From positions 1-64,000 of the forward strand of contig JAFZWM010000056.1 of the NCBI GenBank assembly GCA_017617315.1: a stretch of 64,000 bases of DNA. The letters are read 5' to 3'. The notes under the pieces are model-generated. The model was given only the letters and a program-made list of their open reading frames with translations. It was not told where the DNA came from and ran no database searches. The number at the start of each line of letters is the position of its first letter. Within the stretch, counting starts at the first letter, position 1. The position numbers and the translations under genes were made by a program. Below, in pieces: positions 36,327 through 44,393 of this stretch. The stretch comes from Bacteroidaceae bacterium. Lineage in GTDB: Bacteria; Bacteroidota; Bacteroidia; Bacteroidales; Bacteroidaceae.

Positions 36327-36334
36327 TATATTTG
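36327..36334 (+). promoter_or_regulatory. -7 promoter box of the GATC restriction-modification cassette
   Basis: TATATTTG matches TAnnTTTG, 27 bp before the methylase start at 36362. No good TTTG is seen 19 bp upstream. Its position shows that the TTG codon inside it (36332) cannot be the real start of the methylase. Confidence 0.5.
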
Positions 36335-36361
36335 CACTTTGAAAATAGTGTAAATGTAAAG

Positions 36362-37339
36362 ATGACAAAAGGAAAACCTTTTATCAAATGGGTTGGCGGT
36401 AAAACCCAACTTTTAGAACAACTGGATGCGCAACTACCAGTAGACTTTGGTGATTGGGGCAATGTAACTTACATTGAACCCTTTGTTGGTGGTGGGGCTA
36501 TGCTTTTTTATATGCTTCAGCATTATCCTAATATAAAATATGCTGTAATCAATGATATTAATCCGGATTTAACAATTTGTTATAAAACGGTTAGGGACAA
36601 TCCGGAACAACTTATTGAATCATTGAGAGATATTGAATGTGTATATCATTCTTTTCATTCAGAAGAAGAACGAAAAGAATATTTTTTGGATGTCCGCAGG
36701 CAGTATAATGAGAAAGGACTTGCCCCTATAGAAAATACAACAAAATTCTTTTTCTTGAATAGAACATGCTTTAATGGCTTGTATCGTGTAAATAAAAGTG
36801 GTTTGTTTAATGTTCCTTTTGGAAAATATTCAAATCCGCTTATTTGTGATCCTGAGACAATTCGTAGAGATAGTGAGCTATTGCAGAGGGTTGAGATTTT
36901 AACTGGAGATTTTGAGAAGACGTTCGATTATGCGAATGGGAATACGTTATTCTATTTTGATCCTCCGTATCGTCCTTTAAGCGAAACTTCAAGTTTCAAT
37001 GACTATGCAAAGGAAGCATTCAACGATGATGCTCAGATTCGGTTGAAGGAGTTTTGTGATAGGATAAATAATGCAGGTTTTAAGTTTATGCTAAGTAATT
37101 CTGATTGTAAGGGTAAGGATGAAAAGGATAAATTCTTTGATGTTCTTTATGAGGATTATCAGATAGAGAAAGTGTGGGCTTCTCGAAGCATTAATTCAAA
37201 TCCGAATAAACGAGGAAAATTAACGGAGATTCTAGTGCATAACTATCTGAATACAAAAAGTGTGAATATTGATAGAAATGTACTTAATGCTATATATTTA
37301 ACGGAACGTAAATCTGTGTTGGCACAGGTGGCAAATTAA
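36362..37339 (+). CDS. dpnM: Dam-type adenine-N6 DNA methyltransferase, DpnM-like (alpha class, GATC)
   Basis: A 325-aa D12-class adenine methyltransferase. The SAM-binding motif FVGGGAM follows PFIKWVGGKTQLLEQL near the N-terminus, and the catalytic DPPYRPLS is at about residue 200. The architecture is that of Dam/M.DpnII, which methylate the A of GATC in duplex DNA; specificity is inferred from the DpnII-type nuclease next door. I start at ATG 36362 rather than the in-frame TTG at 36332, because the latter lies in the promoter box and the family begins at KGKPFIKWVGGK. It is first of four tightly packed genes (8 bp to the next) and A+T-richer than the surrounding chromosome. It should protect the host from the downstream nucleases. 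Confidence 0.9.
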   Translation: MTKGKPFIKWVGGKTQLLEQLDAQLPVDFGDWGNVTYIEPFVGGGAMLFYMLQHYPNIKYAVINDINPDLTICYKTVRDNPEQLIESLRDIECVYHSFHSEEERKEYFLDVRRQYNEKGLAPIENTTKFFFLNRTCFNGLYRVNKSGLFNVPFGKYSNPLICDPETIRRDSELLQRVEILTGDFEKTFDYANGNTLFYFDPPYRPLSETSSFNDYAKEAFNDDAQIRLKEFCDRINNAGFKFMLSNSDCKGKDEKDKFFDVLYEDYQIEKVWASRSINSNPNKRGKLTEILVHNYLNTKSVNIDRNVLNAIYLTERKSVLAQVAN

Positions 37340-37347
37340 AAAAGACT

Positions 37348-38184
37348 ATGAAAGACTTTGAACTATTTATGTCTCAACTCCAAGAGACGAATCAGACGCT
37401 AGACTTCTTTTGTGATTTCGATAAGATTTCACAGAATGTCGAGGACATAAAATTGAGTCTTTGTATGCTCAATAGTCTTATAGGCTCTACTGATATGCGA
37501 AAATCTGTAGAAACTATTTGGAATCGCGATAAATCAGCTTTCAATGTAATGGATATTCTTATTGCTGTGCGTAGCGAAGGCAAGAAGAAGGTTCTTGATA
37601 GTCTTGGTCGATGCGTGGTGTTAGATTCCCTTTTCGAGTCAGTAGACGGCGTAATGGAGTTTCTTGAGAATACTGGATTGGCTGAGATTTTTCAATCAAA
37701 TAAGATAAAAGACCTTGTTGACTATGTTTTTGGCATTGAAACTGGTCTTGACACTAATGCCCGTAAAAACAGAAGTGGACACGTGATGGAAGGTATGGTA
37801 GCACACATTCTTGACAGGCATAATATAACTTATCGTCAGGAGGTTTATTCAAGCGAATGGTCTGAGATTACCAAAGTCCTCGGTGACGATGAAAAGCGTT
37901 TTGACTTTGTTATTGAGACTAAGGATAAAACCTATTTGTTAGAAGTGAATTTCTATAGTGGCGGTGGTAGTAAACTTAATGAGGTTGCTCGTTCCTACTC
38001 AGATATTGCACCCAAAATAAATTCGGTTTCGGGCTTTGAGTTTGTTTGGATTACTGACGGTGTCGGTTGGAAGAGTGCAAAGAACAAGCTACAAGAGGCT
38101 TATTCTATCATTCCTAGTATCTATAACCTTACAGATATTGTTGATTTTATAAAAGAAGTTAGATTCTCACGTCATGATAAGTAG
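37348..38184 (+). CDS. dpnB: DpnII/MboI-type restriction endonuclease (GATC)
   Basis: A 278-aa protein close in length and pattern to R.DpnII. A helical N-terminal half (FFCDFDKISQNVEDIKLSLC, LIAVRSEGKKKVLDSLG) precedes the nuclease core: KNRSGHVMEGMVAHILD, RFDFVIETKDKTYLLEVNFY and SGGGSKLNEVARSYSDIAPK, the hallmark of the DpnII family with a PD-(D/E)xK-like Asp and Glu. It cuts unmethylated GATC in double-stranded DNA. It overlaps the next gene by 11 bp and follows the methylase by 8 bp, so all are one transcript. Confidence 0.88.
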   Translation: MKDFELFMSQLQETNQTLDFFCDFDKISQNVEDIKLSLCMLNSLIGSTDMRKSVETIWNRDKSAFNVMDILIAVRSEGKKKVLDSLGRCVVLDSLFESVDGVMEFLENTGLAEIFQSNKIKDLVDYVFGIETGLDTNARKNRSGHVMEGMVAHILDRHNITYRQEVYSSEWSEITKVLGDDEKRFDFVIETKDKTYLLEVNFYSGGGSKLNEVARSYSDIAPKINSVSGFEFVWITDGVGWKSAKNKLQEAYSIIPSIYNLTDIVDFIKEVRFSRHDK

Positions 38185-38878
38185 TAAAGTTATTGAGGTT
38201 CTTACGCCTTTATTCAATATTATTACCAATGCAAAGGGAAAGACCATTAGACAATTAAAAAACGAATTGTTAATAGGTGACAAATGTAAAACGAATAAGG
38301 GAGCTTCTGGATTGATTGTAGAAAACCTATTAGGGATTGAAAACAACAATAGAGACGAAGCTGACTTGCCACAAATAGGTTGTGAGATAAAAATTCTTTC
38401 TTTGAAAAAGAATAGAGATGGTTCAATAACAGCGAAGGAACCTACTGCTATACAAATGATAAATTATTGTGAAGTAGCAGAAGAAACGTGGGAAACTGCA
38501 AAACTTCGCAGCAAAATTAACTTGACATTTTGGGTTGTATATCTCGCAAAAGAAAATGGAATTTCAAAACAGCAGGATGATTATGTGATTGTTGATTATT
38601 TTCTTGATCATCCTTCTGATATTCAGAATTATGTATTCAAAGCTGATTGGGAAGAAATTCAGGCTTATATAAGAAGGGGAGATGCAGATAAACTTTCTTG
38701 TAGCATGGGTACATATTTAGAACCTAAGACGAAGGGGATTAATAATAAAGATATGACCATTGCACCAGATGGAAGGGGAGGCTTAATATACGCACGCCGT
38801 AGGGCTTTCTATTATAAGAAGTATTATACAAATACTCAGATTATTCCCAATTTGGATTTATCTGTGATAAAAAAATGA
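38174..38878 (+). CDS. MutH/Sau3AI-type endonuclease inside the DpnII-like cassette
   Basis: A 234-aa protein, the size of MutH (about 229) and half of Sau3AI. Residues about 15-110 hold the family signature: KGKTIRQLKNELLI, KGASGLIVENLLGIENN with a conserved Glu, then DLPQIGCEIKIL with the D...ExK metal site, and KEPTAIQM. The C-terminal half has IYARRRAFYYKKYY. MutH nicks unmethylated GATC strands in mismatch repair and Sau3AI cuts GATC. In this cassette it could be a second GATC nuclease or a nickase. No mutL or mutS is nearby. It overlaps dpnB (38174-38184) and dpnA (38875-38878), so the four genes form one tight operon. This gene is absent from the classical three-gene DpnII system. Confidence 0.85.
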   Translation: MISSKVIEVLTPLFNIITNAKGKTIRQLKNELLIGDKCKTNKGASGLIVENLLGIENNNRDEADLPQIGCEIKILSLKKNRDGSITAKEPTAIQMINYCEVAEETWETAKLRSKINLTFWVVYLAKENGISKQQDDYVIVDYFLDHPSDIQNYVFKADWEEIQAYIRRGDADKLSCSMGTYLEPKTKGINNKDMTIAPDGRGGLIYARRRAFYYKKYYTNTQIIPNLDLSVIKK

Positions 38879-39747
38879 TTCCATCTTACTATAAATCTCC
38901 CAACAACGATTTCACCTTGATTCAAGGTGATTGCGTAGAGACTTTGTCAAAATTTAACTTTGGATTTGACATGGTGTTTGCCGATCCTCCATATTTCCTT
39001 TCTGGAGGTGGTATAAGCTGTCAGAGTGGGAAAGTTGTGTGTGTGGATAAAGGCGAATGGGATAAGCCAACAACTTCAGAAGAAATGGACGCATTTAATT
39101 TGCGTTGGCTCACTTCGGTGCGTGAACATATGAAGGAGGATGCAACTATATGGATTTCAGGCACACATCATAATATTTTCAGTGTTCAACAGCAATTATT
39201 GAAACTTGGGTTCAAAATATTGAATGTGATTACTTGGGCAAAGACGAATCCACCACCAAATATTTCTTGTCGATATTTCACTTATTCAACAGAGTTTATT
39301 ATATGGGCAAGAAAATCTCAGAAGAAACCTCATTATTTCAACTATGAATTAATGAAGAAACTGAATGGAGATAAACAAATGACGGATGTTTGGCAGTTGC
39401 CAGCTATTGGTAAGTGGGAAAAATCGTGTGGTAAGCATCCTACACAAAAACCGTTAAGTCTATTGGTGCGGTTGATACAAGCAAGTACAAAAAATAATGC
39501 GTGGATTCTCGATCCGTTCAGCGGAAGTGCTACAACAGGTATTGCTGCAAACTTGCTCGGAAGGCGTTATCTTGGGCTTGAGTTGGAAGAAGATTTCTTG
39601 TCTATGAGTAGAGCCCGAAGAGAAGAATTGGAAAATATTACTATATTTAATAATTATCTTGAAAGATTGGCAAAACATATACAATCCTCAGATGTATTAT
39701 CTATTTCTGAGAGTACTGATGTTATTTATGATGTCCCTTGGCTGTAG
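38875..39747 (+). CDS. dpnA: DpnA-like DNA adenine methyltransferase (beta class)
   Basis: A 290-aa methyltransferase with motif order typical of the beta class: catalytic FADPPYFLSGGG near residue 38 and SAM-binding DPFSGSATTGIAA near residue 217. It has HPTQKPLSLLVRLI between them and ends with GRRYLGLELEEDFL. In Streptococcus pneumoniae, DpnA methylates GATC also in single-stranded DNA and so protects incoming transforming DNA. The same role may apply here but is inferred. Last gene of the cassette, sharing ATGA with the MutH-like gene, and followed by the hairpin at 39781. Confidence 0.88.
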   Translation: MIPSYYKSPNNDFTLIQGDCVETLSKFNFGFDMVFADPPYFLSGGGISCQSGKVVCVDKGEWDKPTTSEEMDAFNLRWLTSVREHMKEDATIWISGTHHNIFSVQQQLLKLGFKILNVITWAKTNPPPNISCRYFTYSTEFIIWARKSQKKPHYFNYELMKKLNGDKQMTDVWQLPAIGKWEKSCGKHPTQKPLSLLVRLIQASTKNNAWILDPFSGSATTGIAANLLGRRYLGLELEEDFLSMSRARREELENITIFNNYLERLAKHIQSSDVLSISESTDVIYDVPWL

Positions 39748-39780
39748 GTATAATCTTTATTTGTTTTGTATATAAACATC

Positions 39781-39811
39781 AAAGGCTGCTCCTGAGGGAA
39801 CAGCCTTTTTA
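39781..39811. terminator. Terminator between dpnA and rpsP
   Basis: Stem AAGGCTG (39781-39787) with CAGCCTT (39800-39806), continued inside by TCC/GGA after one mismatch and followed on the plus strand by a run of T. It ends the restriction cassette and may serve the convergent rpsP message weakly. Confidence 0.75.
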
Positions 39812-39838
39812 AATCCTTTAATCTTGAAAGGTTGGAGA

Positions 39839-40402
39839 TTAAGCCTCTGCAGGAGCTTCAGCAGCAGCTTCTTCAGCTGGAGCCTCAGCAGCCTCAGCCT
39901 CAGCCTTTGCAGCTGCTTCTGCCTCAGCCTTAGCAAGAGCCTCAGCAGCCTTCTTGTCAGCAACCTTCTTTGCGATAGTCTCGTTAACCTTCTTCTCTGT
40001 CTCAAGACGAGCAGCAGCGTCAGCCTTCTTAGCGTCAGCAACCTTAGCCTTAGCAGCCTCAACACCCTGTGTCTTAGCCTTCTTCCAAGCCTCGAACTTA
40101 GCAGCACAAGCAGCCTCGTCGAATGCGCCCTTCTTGACGCCACCCTTCAGGTGCTTCATCATGTATACACCCTCAGATGAAAGAATGTTGCGAACAGTGT
40201 CAGTTGGCTGAGCACCAGTCTCAACCCAGTACAATGCACGCTCAAAGTTCAAATCTACTGTAGCAGGATTGGTGTTAGGATTGTAAGTACCAATCTTCTC
40301 TGTAAACTTACCATCACGTGGAGCTCTTACATCAGCAATAACGATTGAGTAGAAAGCGTAGCTCTTACGACCGTTACGCTGCAATCTAATTCTTGTAGCC
40401 AT
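39839..40402 (-). CDS. rpsP: 30S ribosomal protein S16
   Basis: A 187-aa protein whose first 85 or so residues are S16 ([40 protein letters not shown], and [16 protein letters not shown]). About 100 residues rich in Ala, Lys and Glu follow ([19 protein letters not shown] and an [13 protein letters not shown] end), probably a long charged helix and flexible tail on the ribosome surface. Long S16 tails are usual in Bacteroidetes, so this is a lineage trait. It has a near-ideal promoter upstream. Confidence 0.97.
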   Translation of the reverse strand: MATRIRLQRNGRKSYAFYSIVIADVRAPRDGKFTEKIGTYNPNTNPATVDLNFERALYWVETGAQPTDTVRNILSSEGVYMMKHLKGGVKKGAFDEAACAAKFEAWKKAKTQGVEAAKAKVADAKKADAAARLETEKKVNETIAKKVADKKAAEALAKAEAEAAAKAEAEAAEAPAEEAAAEAPAEA

Positions 40403-40466
40403 TTTGTTAAAATGTTTTTAAAATGAATAATAGGTTTGAAATGTCTTTAACTCGTAAAGACGGCTG

Positions 40467-40497
40467 CAAAGATAATCCTTTTTTTTTGATTGGCAAA
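40467..40497 (-). promoter_or_regulatory. Promoter of rpsP
   Basis: On the minus strand TTTG (40494-40497), 19 bp, then TATCTTTG (40467-40474), an exact fit to the Bacteroidetes promoter, 65 bp upstream of the rpsP start. Confidence 0.8.
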
Positions 40498-40526
40498 GAA
40501 TAAGTGTCTGAAAATGCACCTTTTAT

Positions 40527-41387
40527 TTATCGGTCCATCTCCAAGAGCCACTTCTCAAGCTCGCCTGTCCACTCTCTCTTGTAAGTGAACGCGTCGCGGT
40601 AGCCCCAGCCATGTCCGCCAACAGGGTACATGTGCATTGTGCAAGGCACTTTGTGTGCGATGAGAGCCTGAGCGTAGCGGATGGTGTTTTCAGGAACAAC
40701 AACCTTGTCGTCGGCGCTGAATACGATGAATGCCTTTGGAGTTGTCTCGCTAACGCAAAGCTCGTTGCTGAAGCCCTTGACAACCATCTCGGTAGGGTTC
40801 TTGCCAATGAGGTTCTCTCTTGAGCCGCGGTGAGTGATGCTCTGGTCCATAGAGATTACAGGGTAGAGAAGAATCTGGAAGTTTGGTCCTTCGGCTGATG
40901 ACAGGTGAGTGGCTGCGGTAGATGCCAGATGTCCGCCGGCTGATGAGCCCATGATTCCCACCTTGCGCTTGTCAACGCCCCAGTCGCGCTCGTGGTCGCG
41001 TACAACCTTCAGAGCCTGCTTAACATCCTCCAACGGAACACCGTTGTGCTGGTTTGGCATACGGTACTTCAGAACGCAGAAAGTGATTCCCTGATTGTTG
41101 AACCACTGAGCCATGTCAGTACCCTCGTGTGCAAAAGCAAGGTGAGTGTAGCCGCCGCCAGGACAGCATACGATAGCCTTTCCGTTTGCCTTCTTGGCTG
41201 GATAGCACCACAACTCGGCCTCGGCTACGTTTTTATATCCGTTGCCCTCTTTTGTCTCCTGGCCGGCAAGTCCGTTGTCGGTTGGTGCTCCCTTAGAGCC
41301 CCAAAGTTTGATGATTTCAGGCTTCTGAGCCTTTACTCCTGTTGTAACAGCAGCAATGAGTGATAGTAAGAACAAAAATCTTTTCAT
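40527..41387 (-). CDS. Secreted alpha/beta-hydrolase, probable carbohydrate esterase
   Basis: A 286-aa secreted enzyme (signal peptide ends TTGVKA, about residue 20). Alpha/beta-hydrolase core: oxyanion region CCPGGGYTHLA at about 74-84, nucleophile Ser149 in GIMGSSAGGH, acid Asp in FSADDKVVVP and His in GGHGWGYRD near the C-terminus. This matches the lipase/esterase group near acetyl-xylan esterases. Substrate is probably an acylated plant glycan or its fragments but cannot be read from sequence. I start at ATG 41387, giving a clean signal peptide; the frame is open for 13 codons further but without a good start. A -7 box TATTTTTG lies on the minus strand at 41428-41435. Confidence 0.85.
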   Translation of the reverse strand: MKRFLFLLSLIAAVTTGVKAQKPEIIKLWGSKGAPTDNGLAGQETKEGNGYKNVAEAELWCYPAKKANGKAIVCCPGGGYTHLAFAHEGTDMAQWFNNQGITFCVLKYRMPNQHNGVPLEDVKQALKVVRDHERDWGVDKRKVGIMGSSAGGHLASTAATHLSSAEGPNFQILLYPVISMDQSITHRGSRENLIGKNPTEMVVKGFSNELCVSETTPKAFIVFSADDKVVVPENTIRYAQALIAHKVPCTMHMYPVGGHGWGYRDAFTYKREWTGELEKWLLEMDR

Positions 41388-41551
41388 GTTTATTAAATAA
41401 TAGTAAATACTAAACGTTTTTGGCAAACAAAAATAGGTAAAAAAACATTTCCGTTTGCATTAACGGCGACTTTTTTTAGTATAATTGTGATAAATCCGAA
41501 CAATTTTAAAGAAAAGAGTATTTATTGAAAAAATAATCACTCGTTTTTTTC

Positions 41552-41579
41552 TTTGTTTAAGATAAAATACCTACATTTG
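41552..41579 (+). promoter_or_regulatory. Probable promoter of the rseC-rnf operon
   Basis: TACATTTG (41572-41579) matches the TAnnTTTG box 32 bp before rseC. A TTTG at 41552-41555 is present, but at 16 bp the spacing is shorter than usual. Confidence 0.5.
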
Positions 41580-41610
41580 CTCGATTTTTGTAATGTAGAC
41601 TTGTCAAAAT

Positions 41611-42030
41611 ATGGCAGATGCAATTAAACATCAGGGAATAATTGATTCGATAGAAGAAAATCATATAAAAGTAAAGATTGTACAAACGTCGGCCTGTGCA
41701 TCTTGCAAAGCGTTGGACATGTGTAAGTCGGCCGAGAGTAAGGAACATCTTATAGACATTTACGACTATGAAGCTGCTAACTATGCGGTAGGCGACGAAG
41801 TAACGGTGGTTGGTGCAACATCTTACGGCATTCAGGCCGTGTTGCTTGCGTATATGTATCCGTTCATACTGTTGCTCGTGGCTACGTTCGCTACATACTA
41901 TGCCTTAGGCAAGAACGAGATTGGTGCGGCTGCTGCCGGCCTTGGCATCCTTGTACCGTATTATTTCGTTCTTTATACGATGCGTGCCAAGTTGACAAAG
42001 AAATTTTCTTTTACAATAATAAAAAACTAA
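41611..42030 (+). CDS. rseC: RseC/MucC family membrane protein
   Basis: A 139-aa protein with a Cys motif (CASCKALDMC, about residues 30-39), a small beta domain and two membrane helices (about 72-90 and 100-118). RseC proteins are linked to Rnf-like electron transfer, with roles in sigma-E control and SoxR reduction in proteobacteria; in Bacteroidetes they commonly sit first in the rnf operon, as here. The Cys cluster may hold an Fe-S centre. It is 18 bp before rnfB and shares its promoter. Confidence 0.88.
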   Translation: MADAIKHQGIIDSIEENHIKVKIVQTSACASCKALDMCKSAESKEHLIDIYDYEAANYAVGDEVTVVGATSYGIQAVLLAYMYPFILLLVATFATYYALGKNEIGAAAAGLGILVPYYFVLYTMRAKLTKKFSFTIIKN

Positions 42031-42048
42031 ATAATAAAAATCAAACTT

Positions 42049-43008
42049 ATGAATGTAATTCTGATTGCAGTAATTGTTCTTGGAGCAATAGGACTGTTGG
42101 CTTCTTTGGTCTTGTTCTTTGCCTCTAAGAAGTTTGCTGTTCACGAAGATCCACGCATCGGACAGGTGTCTGAGGTTTTGCCACAGGCAAACTGCGGTGG
42201 ATGTGGCTTTCCGGGATGTTCAGGCTTTGCCGCAGCATGCGTAAAGGCTGCCGACGGCGGTTCGCTCGAGGGCAAGCTCTGCCCAGTAGGCGGTCAGCCT
42301 GTAATGGAGAAGGTTGCGGCTATCCTTGGTCTTGAGGCTGCTGCTGCCGAGCCAAAGGTGGCTGTTGTTAGATGTAACGGCTCATGCCAGAACCGTCCTC
42401 GCATTGTCGAGTACGACGGAGCAATCTCTTGCCGCGTTGCAAATGCAACAGGTGCTGGCGAGACTGCTTGTCAGTTCGGATGTCTGGGCTGTGGCGACTG
42501 TGTTGCCGCATGTAAGTTCGACGCCATCCACATGAACCCAGAGACTGGCCTGCCAGAGGTTGACGAGGAGAAGTGTACAGCCTGCGGTGCATGTTCAAAG
42601 GCTTGTCCGCGCAACATCATCGAGATTCGTCCAAAGGGTCGTGTAGTGAAAGGCTCTGCCCGCCGTGTGTGGGTTGACTGCGTAAACAAGGACAAGGGTC
42701 CTGTTGCAATGAAGGCATGTAACGTGTCATGTATCGGTTGCGGCAAGTGCGTTAAGGTTTGTAAGTTCGAGGCTATCACCCTTGAGAACAACCTTGCATA
42801 CATCGACCCTGAGAAGTGTAAGGCTTGCGGCCAGTGCGTAAACGCATGTAACGTTCGCCACGCAATCCATGCTACATGGGAAGTTCCTGTTCCAAAGCCA
42901 AAGACTGAGGATGCTCCAGCCGCTGCTCCGGCTGCTCCAAAGGCAGAGGCTGCTGTTGCCGAGGCTCCAAAGCCAGCTGCAGAGGAAACTCCAAAGGCAG
43001 AGGCTTAA
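42049..43008 (+). CDS. rnfB: Rnf complex subunit B (ferredoxin-type iron-sulfur protein)
   Basis: A 319-aa subunit with one N-terminal membrane helix, then the Fe-S domain CGGCGFPGCSGFAAAC and several 4Fe-4S motifs (CLGCGDCVAACKF, CTACGACSKACPR, CIGCGKCVKVCKF, CKACGQCVNAC). It accepts electrons from reduced ferredoxin and passes them into the complex, which pumps Na+ or H+ while reducing NAD+. The last 35 residues are an Ala/Pro/Glu-rich tail of the kind seen on other Bacteroidetes proteins. Operon order B-C-D-G-E-A is the usual one. Confidence 0.96.
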   Translation: MNVILIAVIVLGAIGLLASLVLFFASKKFAVHEDPRIGQVSEVLPQANCGGCGFPGCSGFAAACVKAADGGSLEGKLCPVGGQPVMEKVAAILGLEAAAAEPKVAVVRCNGSCQNRPRIVEYDGAISCRVANATGAGETACQFGCLGCGDCVAACKFDAIHMNPETGLPEVDEEKCTACGACSKACPRNIIEIRPKGRVVKGSARRVWVDCVNKDKGPVAMKACNVSCIGCGKCVKVCKFEAITLENNLAYIDPEKCKACGQCVNACNVRHAIHATWEVPVPKPKTEDAPAAAPAAPKAEAAVAEAPKPAAEETPKAEA

Positions 43009-43041
43009 TCTATTTTAGTAACAAACAAAAAACCGAATAAA

Positions 43042-44385
43042 GTGAAGACATTTAGAATTGGCGGTGTTCATCCCGAAGAAAATAAATTGTCTGCCGACCA
43101 GCCGATAAAGGTTGCAGCCCTCCCTGAGGTTGCTGTGTTCCCGCTTGGTCAGCATATCGGTGCGCCGGCTAAGGCCGTAGTCGCAAAGGGCGACAAGGTC
43201 AAGGTCGGAACCATGATTGCCGAGGCAGGAGGTTTCGTTTCGGCAGGTATTTACTCTTCTGTCTCAGGAACTGTGCAGAAGATTGATACAGTTATCGATG
43301 CAAGCGGTTATCGCAAGCCGGCTATATATATAAAGGTTGAGGGTGACGAGTGGGAAGAGACTATCGACCGCAGCGAGGACCTCGTTAAGGCAGCCGACCG
43401 TCCAGACCTTACTCCTGAACTCATCGTTGAGAAGATTAAGAACGCCGGACTTGTTGGTATGGGTGGTGCTTGCTTCCCAGTACACGTTAAGCTTTGTCCT
43501 CCTCCGGGAGCAAAGGCTGAGTGCGTTATCATCAATGCCGTAGAGTGCGAGCCTTATCTTACTGCCGACCATCGTCTGATGCTCGAAAAGGCCGATCAGG
43601 TTCTTGTAGGTGTTGACCTCATCATGAAGGCCGTAAAGGTAAACAAGGGTTACATCGGTATCGAGGAGAACAAGCCGGATGCCATCAAACTGATGACAGA
43701 GAAGGCTCAGGCTTATCCAAACATCGAGATTGTTCCTTTGAAGACAAAATATCCACAGGGCGGTGAGAAGCAGCTTATCGACGCAGTTATCCGCCGTCAG
43801 GTCCCTGCTCCTCCAGCAATTCCTATCAGTGTGGGTGCTGTTGTTCAGAACGTAGGTACTGCATACGCCGTTTACGAGGCTGTTATGAAGAACAAGCCTT
43901 TGTTCGAGCGTATTGTTACTGTTACTGGTAAGAGCCTTGCACAGCCAAGCAACTTCCTTGCTCGTATGGGTACACCGATGAGCCAGCTAATCGAGGCTTG
44001 CGGCGGTCTTCCTTCAGACACAGGTAAGGTTATCGGCGGCGGTCCTATGATGGGTAAGGCGCTCATGAATATCGAGGTGCCAATCTGTAAGGGCTCGTCA
44101 GGCGTTCTTATCATGAACGACAAGGAGGCTAAGCGCGGAAAGGTAAGCAGCTGTATCCGCTGTGCCAAGTGTGTTAGCGCGTGTCCTATGGGACTGGAGC
44201 CATTCTTGTTGGCTACAGTTTCGGCAAAGGCTAACTGGGAGAAGGCAGAGGCTGAGGACATCACGTCATGTATTGAGTGCGGTTCTTGCCAGTTTACTTG
44301 TCCTTCGCACAGACCTCTGCTCGACAATATCCGTATCGGTAAGCAGACAGTAATGGGCATTATCAGAGCCCGTAACACTAAATAA
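43042..44385 (+). CDS. rnfC: Rnf complex subunit C (NADH/FMN-binding)
   Basis: A 447-aa cytoplasmic subunit. N-terminal barrel-sandwich part (PLGQHIGAPAKAVVAKGDKV), FMN/NAD-binding region (GLVGMGGACFPVHVKL, CVIINAVECEPYL), SLBB-like region, then two 4Fe-4S motifs CIRCAKCVSACP and CIECGSCQFTCP near the C-terminus. It is the site of NAD+ reduction. The start is GTG at 43042; no in-frame ATG gives a complete N-terminus, so GTG is preferred. Confidence 0.96.
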   Translation: MKTFRIGGVHPEENKLSADQPIKVAALPEVAVFPLGQHIGAPAKAVVAKGDKVKVGTMIAEAGGFVSAGIYSSVSGTVQKIDTVIDASGYRKPAIYIKVEGDEWEETIDRSEDLVKAADRPDLTPELIVEKIKNAGLVGMGGACFPVHVKLCPPPGAKAECVIINAVECEPYLTADHRLMLEKADQVLVGVDLIMKAVKVNKGYIGIEENKPDAIKLMTEKAQAYPNIEIVPLKTKYPQGGEKQLIDAVIRRQVPAPPAIPISVGAVVQNVGTAYAVYEAVMKNKPLFERIVTVTGKSLAQPSNFLARMGTPMSQLIEACGGLPSDTGKVIGGGPMMGKALMNIEVPICKGSSGVLIMNDKEAKRGKVSSCIRCAKCVSACPMGLEPFLLATVSAKANWEKAEAEDITSCIECGSCQFTCPSHRPLLDNIRIGKQTVMGIIRARNTK

Positions 44386-44393
44386 TTAAGAAA

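Noticed and set aside
36332-36361. Upstream TTG start for the DpnM-like methylase
   Set aside because: The codon lies in a TAnnTTTG promoter box, and family proteins start near the ATG at 36362.
39839-40402. Long Ala/Lys/Glu tail of S16 as a novel fusion
   Set aside because: Extended S16 tails are common in Bacteroidetes. It is noted in the gene entry only.
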